The notes beneath the pieces are model-generated. The model saw only the letters and a list, made by a program, of their open reading frames with translations, had not been told where the DNA came from and ran no database searches. Shown here in pieces: positions 23,188 to 29,341 of a DNA stretch of 29,341 nucleotides. The first letter of the stretch is position 1; each line of letters opens with the position of its first letter. The position numbers and the translations under genes were made by a program. The DNA comes from a virus: IMG/VR virus record IMGVR_UViG_3300030090_002184, positions 1 through 29,341 of that record; one strand, given 5' to 3'.

Positions 23188-23570
23188 AAATAAAAGACAT
23201 AGAATATAAGGACCTATGCCTCAAATGTTTAGACTTAATTAGTCTTACATTAGTAGAATTAGGGCAGCAAAAGGATACAGATTTTAAGGTAGTATTAAGT
23301 AAGAGTCTAGCTACAGACTTATTAGAGAGTTTTGGTAATATGGATTGGGAGTCAATTATAATGTCTTTTAGATATGGAGTAAGGGATACAGATGATGTAA
23401 AATTTGTTTTGAATGTGCAGACTTATTACTCCTGGATTAAAAAACATAGAGACCTAATATGGAGAGAGGAGAGTAAAGAACCTGAGAGGAGAGATAAAAG
23501 ACTAATATATAGGTCTAAAAACGGCACAGGATTAAAATTAATAGGTAATCAGATTAAGTATATAAAATGA
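23184..23570 (+). CDS. Unknown early protein (128 aa)
   Basis: This 128-residue protein runs from the ATG at 23184; a TTG at 23148 in the same frame would add twelve residues that overlap the membrane ORF, which I reject. It begins MKIKDIEYKDLCLKCLDLIS and is helical, with YYSWIKKHRDLIWRE near residues 83-97 and a basic end. I do not recognise a family. It sits between replication and methyltransferase genes and overlaps both neighbours by 4 nt, so a DNA-metabolism role is the natural guess. Confidence 0.55.
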   Translation: MKIKDIEYKDLCLKCLDLISLTLVELGQQKDTDFKVVLSKSLATDLLESFGNMDWESIIMSFRYGVRDTDDVKFVLNVQTYYSWIKKHRDLIWREESKEPERRDKRLIYRSKNGTGLKLIGNQIKYIK

Positions 23571-24052
23571 ATCAAAAAAAAATTACTCAATATGTAAAAG
23601 TAGCAACAAGCATGGACTCAGATGATTGGGGCACTCCATTAGATTTATTTAATAAATTAAATAAAAAATATAATTTTACATTAGACGCCGCAGCTAATGA
23701 TAAAAATTATAAATGCAAAAAGTATTACACAAAAGAAAATAGCGGACTTACAAAAGATTGGACTAATGAGAGAGTATTTTGTAATCCTCCTTATAGTGAT
23801 TTGGGATTATGGATTAAAAAATGTTATGTAGAAAGTAAAAACGCTAAATTAATAGTAATGTTAATACCATGCAGAACTGATACAAAAAATTTTCATAAAT
23901 ATATATGGAATATTGCAGAAATAATATATATAAAAGGGAGATTAAAATTTACTAATGATAATGGTAAATCAAAAGGTAGCGCGCCGTTTCCAAGTATGAT
24001 AGTTATATATACTAAATACATAAAAATTACAAATCAAATAAAATTATTTTAA
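23567..24052 (+). CDS. Phage N6-adenine DNA methyltransferase (Dam-like)
   Basis: This 161-residue protein resembles the phage Dam-like family (PF05869, recalled): DSDDWGTPLDLFNKLNKKY at the N-terminus, LDAAAND near residues 39-45 and the catalytic NPPY at 73-76 (VFCNPPYSDLG). It transfers a methyl group from S-adenosylmethionine to adenine in a short DNA motif I cannot predict. There is no restriction partner, so protection of phage DNA against host restriction is likely. It is the first of two methyltransferases; the second begins at 24403. Confidence 0.88.
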   Translation: MNQKKITQYVKVATSMDSDDWGTPLDLFNKLNKKYNFTLDAAANDKNYKCKKYYTKENSGLTKDWTNERVFCNPPYSDLGLWIKKCYVESKNAKLIVMLIPCRTDTKNFHKYIWNIAEIIYIKGRLKFTNDNGKSKGSAPFPSMIVIYTKYIKITNQIKLF

Positions 24053-24073
24053 TATTAATTAATAACTAAAACT

Positions 24074-24403
24074 ATGAAAAAATCAAAAAATTATTTCAAC
24101 ACTACAAATCAAGATCAGGATTTTGTAAAACAGAAAAAAACTAAAAACAAAAACCAAGAGCAAAAAGTATATAAATTATTTCAGGGAGGAGGGAGATTTA
24201 CAGCCTCAGAAATATACAATCTTTGGTCTATAAATTATGCTAAAAATATACCTCTTACAAGTATAAGGAGAGCTATGAGTAATCTACAGCATGATAGACA
24301 TATCATTAAAACAAATGAGACTAAAATAGGTATCTATGGAGCGCCTGAGCATTACTATACACTATACAGACCTGTATTTGCTAACTCTACCTTATATGTA
24401 TAA
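24074..24403 (+). CDS. Small winged-helix-like DNA-binding protein
   Basis: This 109-residue protein has a lysine-rich N-terminus and from about residue 30 a winged-helix pattern: VYKLFQGGGRFTASEIY, then PLTSIRRAMSNLQHDRHIIK, and a wing with YGAPEHYYTLY. It likely binds DNA, perhaps as a regulator. The leader ATTAATTAATAACTAAAACT is nearly identical to that of the first early gene. The stop overlaps the ATG of the second methyltransferase (TAATG), so they are coupled. Confidence 0.6.
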   Translation: MKKSKNYFNTTNQDQDFVKQKKTKNKNQEQKVYKLFQGGGRFTASEIYNLWSINYAKNIPLTSIRRAMSNLQHDRHIIKTNETKIGIYGAPEHYYTLYRPVFANSTLYV

Positions 24404-25134
24404 TGGAGGTAAATAAGATATATAATGAGAGTAATTTAGATACTATGTCTAGGATGGAGGATGATTTTATAGATATGATAATTACTAGCCCTCCATATAA
24501 CATAGGTAATAGTAGAGGTAATACTAATAATCCTGATGTAAATTATGATACCTATACTGATGATTTGGATACAGAGGAGTATTTTAATCAGACTAAGATA
24601 TGGATAGATGAGTGCTTAAGAGTCAGTAAAAGATATGTATTTTGGAATGTAGGAGAGTATGCAGGATGTAAAGGGATTGCAGGATATATAATGTCTCAAT
24701 ACAAAAAACATCTAAAAGATACTTTTATATGGATTAAAAATAATCCTAATCCTACAGGTAGAGGAGTGGTCTGTAATGGATATGAATATATATTTTGTCT
24801 ATGTCCTTATCAAGCTGACTCTATAGGTAAAAAATTTGGATATAATAATTTTGGGGATAACATGATAAAAAATTATATAATAAAACCTGTAAATAATAAT
24901 AAAGATAATGGAGGACATGGATACGCCTTTGGAGAGTGGATGCCTAAATACTTTATTAACTACTTTAGTAAGCCTAGAGACCTTATTTATGATTGTTTTA
25001 TGGGTAGCGGCACTACAGCAGTAGCAGCTCATAAATTAGATAGAAATTGGATAGGCTCAGAGATTAGTAAGAAATATGTAGATATTGCTAATAACAGATT
25101 AAGACCTATATTAAATCAGACTAAATTATTTTAA
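24403..25134 (+). CDS. Beta-class DNA methyltransferase (N4-cytosine or N6-adenine)
   Basis: This 243-residue enzyme has the motif order of beta-class amino-methyltransferases: catalytic TSPPYNIG (28-35) first and the S-adenosylmethionine motif DCFMGSGTTAVAAH (197-210) near the end, followed by RNWIGSEISKKYVDIA. TSPPY is most usual for N4-cytosine enzymes but is also found with adenine. No restriction endonuclease is nearby, so it is an orphan methylase. It overlaps the preceding winged-helix gene and the NinG-like gene. Confidence 0.9.
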   Translation: MEVNKIYNESNLDTMSRMEDDFIDMIITSPPYNIGNSRGNTNNPDVNYDTYTDDLDTEEYFNQTKIWIDECLRVSKRYVFWNVGEYAGCKGIAGYIMSQYKKHLKDTFIWIKNNPNPTGRGVVCNGYEYIFCLCPYQADSIGKKFGYNNFGDNMIKNYIIKPVNNNKDNGGHGYAFGEWMPKYFINYFSKPRDLIYDCFMGSGTTAVAAHKLDRNWIGSEISKKYVDIANNRLRPILNQTKLF

Positions 25135-25544
25135 TGGCTAAAAAAAAGACAATATCTCAATTAAAAAAAGAATTAGATAAAATCTTTAGCCTATACATCA
25201 GACTCAGAGATGCTACTCCTGAGGGATTAGTAAAGTGTTTTACATGCGATAAAATTAGCCATTACAAAATAGGTATGCATGCAGGTCATTTTATGTCTAG
25301 GTCTAGACTAGCAACTAGATGGAATGATAGAGGTAATGTTATGCCGCAGTGTTATAGGTGTAATATTCATTTGAGCGGTAATCAGTATATCTATAGTCTC
25401 AGATTAGATGAGAAGTATGGGGAGGGCACAGCAAAAGAATTAGAGGAGCTATCTAGACAAACTATAAAAATGATGAGGATAGATTATGAGGAGATGATAG
25501 AGAAGTATAAGAAAAAAGTTAATAAGCTAACAAAAAGCGGTTAA
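25134..25544 (+). CDS. ninG: NinG/Rap-like recombination nuclease
   Basis: This 136-residue protein has the metal-binding and nuclease core of lambda NinG (Rap): C35-x2-C38 (CFTCDK), H49 and H52 (HAGHFMSRS), a TRWNDRGNVMPQC stretch and C73-x2-C76 (CYRCN), followed by LSGN. Lambda Rap cuts recombination and branched intermediates. Here it may resolve replication or recombination joints before packaging. It is a little shorter than lambda NinG and lacks any fused domain. A 53-nt gap follows. Confidence 0.85.
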   Translation: MAKKKTISQLKKELDKIFSLYIRLRDATPEGLVKCFTCDKISHYKIGMHAGHFMSRSRLATRWNDRGNVMPQCYRCNIHLSGNQYIYSLRLDEKYGEGTAKELEELSRQTIKMMRIDYEEMIEKYKKKVNKLTKSG

Positions 25545-25597
25545 TAAATAATTACAATCTCACATTAAATGATACTAATTATTTATAATATTTGTGC

Positions 25598-25957
25598 ATG
25601 ACTACAAAGCCAATATACGCATCTATGGAGCATGAGGTATTAATAGAGGCATATTTAGACGCTATTTGTAGAAATATAAGAGAGGTAGTAGAGATAGATA
25701 AGTATAAGGATTTTATAGATGTATCTAATTTTATTATTGATTATCATAATGAATATAGTAAAAATAAAGATACAGGTAATTGGCATGATTTTTTAATGAT
25801 AATACCTCTACAAATGTCCGCTATGATAACAGGATTATTAATAGGAGTAGAGAATAAAGACAATACAATATCATTAAGGATACATAGAGAATTATTAGGG
25901 CAGTTTAGTCTAAAAGTAATGGAGGATTTACAAAAGATAAAGCCTGTTAATGAATGA
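25598..25957 (+). CDS. Unknown early/middle protein (119 aa)
   Basis: This 119-residue protein runs from the ATG at 25598; a TTG six bases earlier is in frame but is part of a TTTG string and is unlikely as a start. It begins MTTKPIYASMEHEVLIEAYL and is helical and acidic, with a hydrophobic helix near residues 65-83 (FLMIIPLQMSAMITGLLIGV). I do not recognise it. It lies immediately before the sigma-like gene and overlaps its start by 8 nt, so the two are coupled and may work together, for example as regulator and sigma factor. That is inference. Confidence 0.55.
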   Translation: MTTKPIYASMEHEVLIEAYLDAICRNIREVVEIDKYKDFIDVSNFIIDYHNEYSKNKDTGNWHDFLMIIPLQMSAMITGLLIGVENKDNTISLRIHRELLGQFSLKVMEDLQKIKPVNE

Positions 25958-26528
25958 GATATATAATATATTAGCTACACTGAGAGACGCCTACATAGGT
26001 ATAGCTCTACAATTTACCAATAAAAAGTATGAAGCTGAGGACGCTGTGCAGGAATTATATATATATTTACTAAATATGAATAAAGAGACATTACAAAAAA
26101 TATATAAATCTGATGGTAAAATTGGATTAATAAGATATGGAGCTGTAGCTCTTAGGAGGTCATTTACAAGCCCTAGGAGTAAATTTTATTATGTATATAA
26201 AAAATATAATAAAAATATAGATGATAGTGGAAACATAGTGAGAGAGGATGTAAAGTCTGATGATGTATCAGCTCATAATAAAAAGAGAGTTAATAATATG
26301 GTATATGAAACTAGCCAGACAGAGACATGGGAGTATTTTGAGAAAATAGATAAGGAGCTAGATAAAATGTATTGGTATGATAGGGATGTATATAAACTAT
26401 ATTACAATGTAGAAAAAAAAGAGACATTAGATAGTCTAGCTAAAAAAACTAAAATAAGCCGTAATAGTTTATTTACTACTCTAGACAATGTAAGGAAACA
26501 TCTTAAAAAAGTATTATCAGATGAGTAA
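25950..26528 (+). CDS. Sigma-70-like transcription factor
   Basis: This 192-residue protein has two parts typical of small sigma factors. Residues of about 10-45 (IALQFTNKKYEAEDAVQELY) resemble region 2, with the acidic 'AEDAVQE' that contacts core RNA polymerase. Residues of about 137-188 (LDSLAKKTKISRNSLFTTLD) form a helix-turn-helix like region 4, which reads promoters. The sequence between is short and charged. It is encoded in the early/middle operon, before the structural genes, as expected for a phage factor that redirects RNA polymerase to late promoters. The five TCTATTATANKATAT sites are its best target candidates. Confidence 0.7.
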   Translation: MNEIYNILATLRDAYIGIALQFTNKKYEAEDAVQELYIYLLNMNKETLQKIYKSDGKIGLIRYGAVALRRSFTSPRSKFYYVYKKYNKNIDDSGNIVREDVKSDDVSAHNKKRVNNMVYETSQTETWEYFEKIDKELDKMYWYDRDVYKLYYNVEKKETLDSLAKKTKISRNSLFTTLDNVRKHLKKVLSDE

Positions 26529-26925
26529 TTTTTTTGTAACTAAAGATTTACATACAGCTAGATTAGAAATCTGCAGATCATGTGAGCATTATCTACCATT
26601 ATTAGGTAATTGTAAAATTTGTGGATGTTTTATGAGAATTAAATCCGCTATTAGTAATATGAGCTGTGCAGATACTCCAAAAAAATGGGAAGCAGTAAAG
26701 TCAAATATAACTAATGAAAATTTACCTCAGGATTTAATAGATAGGGTATTAGAATTAGAGGACCAGATAAGAGCTAAAAGATTACAAAATCATGAAACTA
26801 AAAGGAAAGTAGTAGAGATATATAATACTATTTATGGAGCAAAATATAAGGCTACTACAAATTGTAGCACATGCTTAAAGACTATACATGATGGATTAAT
26901 GAAAATAATAGACAAATATGCCTAA
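26521..26925 (+). CDS. Phage zinc-finger protein with C-terminal CxxC helix
   Basis: This 134-residue protein begins MSNFFVTKDLHTARLEICRS and carries a zinc-binding unit with C18, C21, C31, C34, C36 and C49. The pattern 'ICR.CE......C..CGCFM..K....N..C....W' is widespread in phages of many groups. A second unit, CSTC near residue 114, precedes a helix LKTIHDGLMKIIDKYA. The function is not established. Its start overlaps the end of the sigma-like gene by 8 nt. Confidence 0.65.
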   Translation: MSNFFVTKDLHTARLEICRSCEHYLPLLGNCKICGCFMRIKSAISNMSCADTPKKWEAVKSNITNENLPQDLIDRVLELEDQIRAKRLQNHETKRKVVEIYNTIYGAKYKATTNCSTCLKTIHDGLMKIIDKYA

Positions 26926-27040
26926 GAAAATTACAATACATACTAAGAAAAATCGTAAGAAACGCAAAGGCATACATAGTAAAAACGCAAGCAGAGGACA
27001 AAATGGATACAAAAAAAAATATAGAGGTCAGGGCAGATAA
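26918..27040 (+). CDS. Tiny very basic protein (40 aa)
   Basis: This 40-residue ORF is rich in Lys and Arg (MPKKITIHTKKNRKKRKGIH at the start, ending KKKYRGQGR). The sequence style, with 'IHTKKNRKKRKGIHSK', matches small basic proteins I have seen in Bacteroidota phages. It may bind DNA or RNA. Its start overlaps the zinc-finger gene by 8 nt. Its last 38 nt overlap, in another frame, the possible N-terminus of the next gene. Confidence 0.6.
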   Translation: MPKKITIHTKKNRKKRKGIHSKNASRGQNGYKKKYRGQGR

Positions 27041-27371
27041 GCATGAGTCATATTGGGAAACTGATAGAAACCTAGACAATACAAAACAAATGAATAATAT
27101 AAATCCTAAAATGTTATTAAGTAAGGAGGAGCTAGGGATATTAGAGATACCTGATTACTACAAAGGAGATAATAATTATACAGCTAGAGAGGTATGCGAT
27201 AATTTTAATCTATCGTATCATATAGCTACTGCTACTACATATCTTATAAGAGCAGGCAAAAAAACAGAGGAGGGTATTACAATATTTGATAAAAAAATAG
27301 AGGACTTAAAAAAAGCTATACATCATATACAATTTGAGATACAAAAGACTATTAATAATAAAAATAAATAA
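27003..27371 (+). CDS. DUF3310-like phage protein
   Basis: This protein has 122 residues from the ATG at 27003; an in-frame ATG at 27090 would give a 93-residue form that does not overlap the basic ORF. The C-terminal two thirds resemble DUF3310: YTAREVCDNFNLSYHIATAT, then YLIRAGKKTEEG and IEDLKKAIHHIQFEI. In that family a 'KY..RAGKK......DL.KA..YL' signature is diagnostic. The biochemical role is not known to me; the family is widespread in phages in nucleotide or DNA metabolism regions. It is followed by several tiny coupled ORFs. Confidence 0.7.
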   Translation: MDTKKNIEVRADKHESYWETDRNLDNTKQMNNINPKMLLSKEELGILEIPDYYKGDNNYTAREVCDNFNLSYHIATATTYLIRAGKKTEEGITIFDKKIEDLKKAIHHIQFEIQKTINNKNK

Positions 27372-27372
27372 T

Positions 27373-27585
27373 ATGAGACTACAGACATGGACTTACTTTA
27401 GGAGCTTAAGACTAATACCATCTATATCTATTGATTGGAGGAGGATTACTAGTAATTTTAAGCTTACGGGTATATGGATTACATTTGAATTTTTATATTG
27501 GACTATTGAGCTATATTTATGGGAGATGGCAGATGAGGAGATGATAAAATATATAGACAAGCAGATGAATAATGAAAAAAAATAA
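27373..27585 (+). CDS. Small unknown protein with a hydrophobic patch (70 aa)
   Basis: This 70-residue ORF is taken from the ATG at 27373, just after the previous stop; upstream non-ATG starts would overlap the DUF3310-like gene. It begins MRLQTWTYFRSLRLIPSIS and has an aromatic hydrophobic segment (GIWITFEFLYWTIELYLWEM) near residues 31-50. It may be membrane-associated. The last 14 nt overlap the next gene. I do not recognise the family with certainty. Confidence 0.5.
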   Translation: MRLQTWTYFRSLRLIPSISIDWRRITSNFKLTGIWITFEFLYWTIELYLWEMADEEMIKYIDKQMNNEKK

Positions 27586-27772
27586 TTGGAAAGGAGCGGG
27601 TAGAAAAAAGACCAGGGTAGAGAAAAAATCTATAATTGTAGATGGTAAAATAGTAATGCCTGAAATAATTAGAGATGATATAGGATGGGAGTTACAAATG
27701 GGATGGCAGTATAAAGATGAAATACAAGAGAGAAGTTATTTAACACAAAAAAAGACGCCATGGAATGTATAA
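27572..27772 (+). CDS. Small basic protein (66 aa), unknown
   Basis: This 66-residue protein begins MKKNNWKGAGRKKTRVEKKS, a strongly basic stretch of the 'GAGRK' type that often precedes nucleic-acid-binding parts in small phage proteins. The second half is mixed and ends TQKKTPWNV. It overlaps both neighbours by about 13 nt, which is common in this cluster of small early genes. Function is unknown. Confidence 0.5.
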   Translation: MKKNNWKGAGRKKTRVEKKSIIVDGKIVMPEIIRDDIGWELQMGWQYKDEIQERSYLTQKKTPWNV

Positions 27773-27927
27773 TATTAATGGGAGTAGGTATTGTAATAGG
27801 TATATATATAGCTACACAAATAGAGAGAGGGATAAGTATGCGTATAAATAATAATAAACTATTAAAAAACCTTAAAGACTATGAAATACAAGAATATAAA
27901 AAAGATACTAAAAAATCAAATAAATAA
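27760..27927 (+). CDS. Small membrane protein (55 aa)
   Basis: This 55-residue ORF begins with a hydrophobic helix (MECIILMGVGIVIGIYIATQ) followed by a charged tail of 35 residues rich in Lys, Asn and Asp. The layout is that of a single-span protein with a cytoplasmic tail. It overlaps the preceding gene by 13 nt and the following one by 47 nt in another frame. It is not recognised. Confidence 0.5.
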   Translation: MECIILMGVGIVIGIYIATQIERGISMRINNNKLLKNLKDYEIQEYKKDTKKSNK

Positions 27928-28054
27928 GAAAATTAGAGCTCTTTGGACTTTTGATGAAAATAGTAAAACATTTACACATCTATATCATATACCTACAAAT
28001 GATTTAAGAATATACACGCCTGAGCAATTATTAGAATATCTAGAAAAAATATAA
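27881..28054 (+). CDS. Small unknown protein (57 aa)
   Basis: This 57-residue ORF begins MKYKNIKKILKNQINKKIRA, then LWTFDENSKTFTHLYHIPTN, and ends with a helix (PEQLLEYLEKI). It overlaps the previous ORF in another frame by 47 nt, and its last base is the first base of the next ATG. The second half looks like genuine folded protein, the first half is lysine-rich. Function is unknown. Confidence 0.5.
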   Translation: MKYKNIKKILKNQINKKIRALWTFDENSKTFTHLYHIPTNDLRIYTPEQLLEYLEKI

Positions 28055-28179
28055 TGACTGAATTTATTAGACATATATTTGGATTTTGTGGAGAGCCGCA
28101 TCCTAATATATTTACTATAATTTTAGGCACTCCTACAATAGGATATATATTATACAAAATAAGAAAATATAAAAAATGA
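28054..28179 (+). CDS. Small membrane protein (41 aa)
   Basis: This 41-residue ORF starts MTEFIRHIFGFCGEPHPNIF and has a hydrophobic segment FTIILGTPTIGYILYKI with a basic end (RKYKK). The GFCGEPHPN element before a short span is a pattern I recall from small proteins of other phages. Start and stop overlap both neighbours (TAATG and ATGA), supporting translation. Role unknown, perhaps at the cell membrane. Confidence 0.6.
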   Translation: MTEFIRHIFGFCGEPHPNIFTIILGTPTIGYILYKIRKYKK

Positions 28180-28415
28180 AATTTGTATGTAATATATGCG
28201 GTAATACTACTGATCTGTATAAGGTAAAATTTACATCAGTAAATAATAAGTTAGTTTGTAAAGACGCTTACTGCTGTGAGGAGTATATGGAGCAAGTAAT
28301 TACAGATGAGTATAAAGGGATGCCAGATATACATAGAGATACAGATGATACGCAGCATAGTAATCCTATGAAAGTATGGGATAAATATAAATCCGATTAT
28401 GCAGAGAAGCCATAA
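28176..28415 (+). CDS. Small zinc-ribbon protein (79 aa)
   Basis: This 79-residue protein begins MKFVCNICGNTTDLYKVKFT with C5-x2-C8, followed by C28, C33 and C34 (LVCKDAYCCEEYMEQV). It looks like a zinc ribbon with an acidic, disordered tail (DIHRDTDDTQHSNP). Comparable 'CGN..DL.K....' ribbons are frequent in phage early regions. It may modulate transcription or other DNA processes. Its end overlaps the next gene by 17 nt. Confidence 0.55.
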   Translation: MKFVCNICGNTTDLYKVKFTSVNNKLVCKDAYCCEEYMEQVITDEYKGMPDIHRDTDDTQHSNPMKVWDKYKSDYAEKP

Positions 28416-28641
28416 ACAAAATAATTATTATTGGAAGTGTATAGTTAAAATCCTTAGCAGTGAGCTAGGCTATTATCCTCATGAGATACATGATTTACTA
28501 AAAAGGGAGTTTATGATAGAGGATACTAAGACAATGGATAGGAGAGAATTTAATGACTATATAGAGCAGATAAGGATATGGAGCCAGACCGAATTAGGTA
28601 TATTATTACCTACTCCTGAGGACTTAAAAAATAAAATGTAA
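28399..28641 (+). CDS. Last early gene, NinB-like C-terminal-type helical protein
   Basis: This 80-residue protein begins MQRSHKQNNYYWKCIVKILS, then LGYYPHEIHDLLKREFM, and REFNDYIEQIRIWSQTELGI ending LLPTPEDLKNKM. The order 'YY...V......G....E.H..LK..F', 'EF..Y...I..W....L...LP.P' is found in phage proteins related to the C-terminal part of NinB-type recombination proteins, but the N-terminal part is absent, so I call only similarity. It lies next to the late promoter motif before the small terminase. Confidence 0.55.
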   Translation: MQRSHKQNNYYWKCIVKILSSELGYYPHEIHDLLKREFMIEDTKTMDRREFNDYIEQIRIWSQTELGILLPTPEDLKNKM

Positions 28642-28646
28642 AAAAT

Positions 28647-28661
28647 TCTATTATATTATAT
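28647..28661 (+). promoter_or_regulatory. Putative late promoter motif, copy 5
   Basis: The sequence TCTATTATATTATAT runs into the ATG of the small terminase at 28660. It stands 5 nt after the last early gene, at the junction from early to late genes. Confidence 0.65.
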
Positions 28662-29019
28662 GAGTATAGACAAAAGTAGGCACATAAAAAAAGAGAGCAT
28701 GTTAGCGGCTCTAGAGAATAGCCTGGGAGTAGTTAGTGCAGCGTGTAAGGCAGCAGACATACCTAGAGCTACATATTATAAATGGCTTAAAGAGGATAAG
28801 GACTTTAAGGACCAGGTAGAGGATATTAATAATTTAGCATTAGATTTTGTAGAGACATCATTACATAGACAGATAGCAGATGGTAATACCTCAGCTACTA
28901 TATTTTATCTAAAATGTAGAGGTAAGCAGAGAGGGTATATAGAGAGGTCTGAGCTTGATATAAGCAGTAAGGATGAGCCTATAAAGATAGATATTAATAT
29001 AGATGGGGTTGAATATTAA
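28660..29019 (+). CDS. terS: Terminase small subunit
   Basis: This 119-residue protein has an N-terminal helix-turn-helix (residues about 10-45: MLAALENSLGVVSAACKAAD, then IPRATYYKWLKED) that binds the packaging site on the phage genome, and a helical oligomerisation part (LALDFVETSLHRQIADGN, then ATIFYLKCRGKQRGY). The acidic end is in the usual place for contact with the large subunit. It is followed without gap by the large terminase, whose ATG lies 17 nt inside this gene. Overlap with terL and HTH type are typical for phBC6A51-like small terminases. Confidence 0.9.
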   Translation: MSIDKSRHIKKESMLAALENSLGVVSAACKAADIPRATYYKWLKEDKDFKDQVEDINNLALDFVETSLHRQIADGNTSATIFYLKCRGKQRGYIERSELDISSKDEPIKIDINIDGVEY

Positions 29020-29341
29020 GCCATCATTTACACATAAACAAAAGAAAGCATTAAAGTATTTATTTGATACTAATACTAATGAGATACTATATGGAGGATC
29101 AGCAGGAGGAGGTAAATCATTTTTAGGATGTGCATACCTATTGATGATGTGCTTAAAATATCCTGAGACCAGACATCTAATGGGTAGGTCTAAATTAGAC
29201 TCACTTAAAAAAACTACATTAAATACATTTTTTGAGGTATGTAAATTATGGGGTATAGAGAGTAAGAAACACTATAATTATAATGCTCAGTCTAATGTAA
29301 TTACCTTTTTTAATAAATCAGAGATTATATTAAAGGATATG
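28963..29341. repeat. Terminal direct repeat, right copy
   Basis: This copy matches bases 1-379 except at 28965 (C for T), 29254 (T for C) and 29293 (T for A). All three differences fall on third codon positions and leave the proteins unchanged. Confidence 0.95.
29003..29341 (+). CDS. terL: Terminase large subunit, 5' fragment
   Basis: These are the first 113 codons of the large terminase, cut by the end of the contig. Walker A is included. The complete gene is at 41-1360. Two synonymous differences from the full copy (Gly codon, Ser codon) are present, so the two ends come from slightly different templates. Confidence 0.95.
   Translation, partial: MGLNIKPSFTHKQKKALKYLFDTNTNEILYGGSAGGGKSFLGCAYLLMMCLKYPETRHLMGRSKLDSLKKTTLNTFFEVCKLWGIESKKHYNYNAQSNVITFFNKSEIILKDM

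Noticed and set aside
25586-25594. Possible second host-type promoter TAATATTTG before the gene at 25598
   Set aside because: Spacing between TA and TTTG is three instead of two, no TTG element is found at the right distance upstream, and the site touches the start codon region.
1-29341. Integrase, repressor, tRNA genes, CRISPR arrays, insertion sequences
   Set aside because: I looked for tyrosine or serine recombinase motifs, Cro/CI-type genes, cloverleaf sequences, regular spacer-repeat patterns and terminal inverted repeats and saw none.

Overview
The window is essentially one complete small tailed-phage genome. The last 379 bases repeat the first 379 with three mismatches, so the unit is 28,962 bp and the contig closes on itself (circular map, or circularly permuted or terminally redundant DNA). 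All genes are on the + strand, tightly packed, often with ATGA or TAATG start/stop overlaps. The DNA is very AT-rich. I see no integrase, repressor, tRNA or CRISPR array, so a strictly lytic life cycle is likely but not proven. The host is probably a low-GC member of the Bacteroidota (perhaps Flavobacteriia). Starts lack Shine-Dalgarno sequences and sit behind A/T-rich leaders, the one convincing promoter has the Bacteroidota form (TTG, 20 bp, TAAATTTG), and several proteins resemble families I associate with Bacteroidota phages. The host call is inference.

Layout. (1) 28660-29019, continuing at 1-57: small terminase. 41-1360: large terminase. (2) 1404-11345: tail module, with a tail-assembly-chaperone-like gene that has a probable -1 frameshift, a tail-terminator-like protein, neck-type proteins, two large distal-tail or baseplate proteins, a beta-roll fibre candidate and the tape measure. 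(3) 11376-14358: XkdF-like prohead protease, acidic scaffold, major capsid protein and a likely tail tube, closed by a strong terminator at 14409-14435. (4) 14458-18747: minor structural proteins, a LamG-like decoration protein, a portal with an unusual C-terminal extension, and a head-tail connector. (5) 18747-20377: lysis cassette (small membrane proteins around an M15 peptidase) and a metallophosphoesterase. (6) 20378-20584: the longest non-coding stretch, with two sets of roughly 12-bp repeats and the Bacteroidota promoter. (7) 20585-28641: early/middle region with an SSB-like protein, a DnaA domain IV-like protein, a replisome-organiser-like protein, two orphan DNA methyltransferases, a NinG/Rap-like nuclease, a sigma-factor-like protein, zinc-ribbon proteins and many tiny ORFs.

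The most interesting pattern is a 15-base word, TCTATTATANKATAT (13 of 15 positions invariant), found five times. Each copy sits directly before or into the start of a morphogenesis gene: small terminase, tail chaperone, protease, scaffold, and the minor structural gene that follows the terminator. It does not look like a Bacteroidota housekeeping promoter. Together with a phage-encoded sigma-like gene in the early operon, it suggests an early-to-late switch: the host sigma reads the promoter at about 20550, the early operon makes the sigma-like protein, and that protein reads the five late sites, some of which would give nearly leaderless mRNAs.
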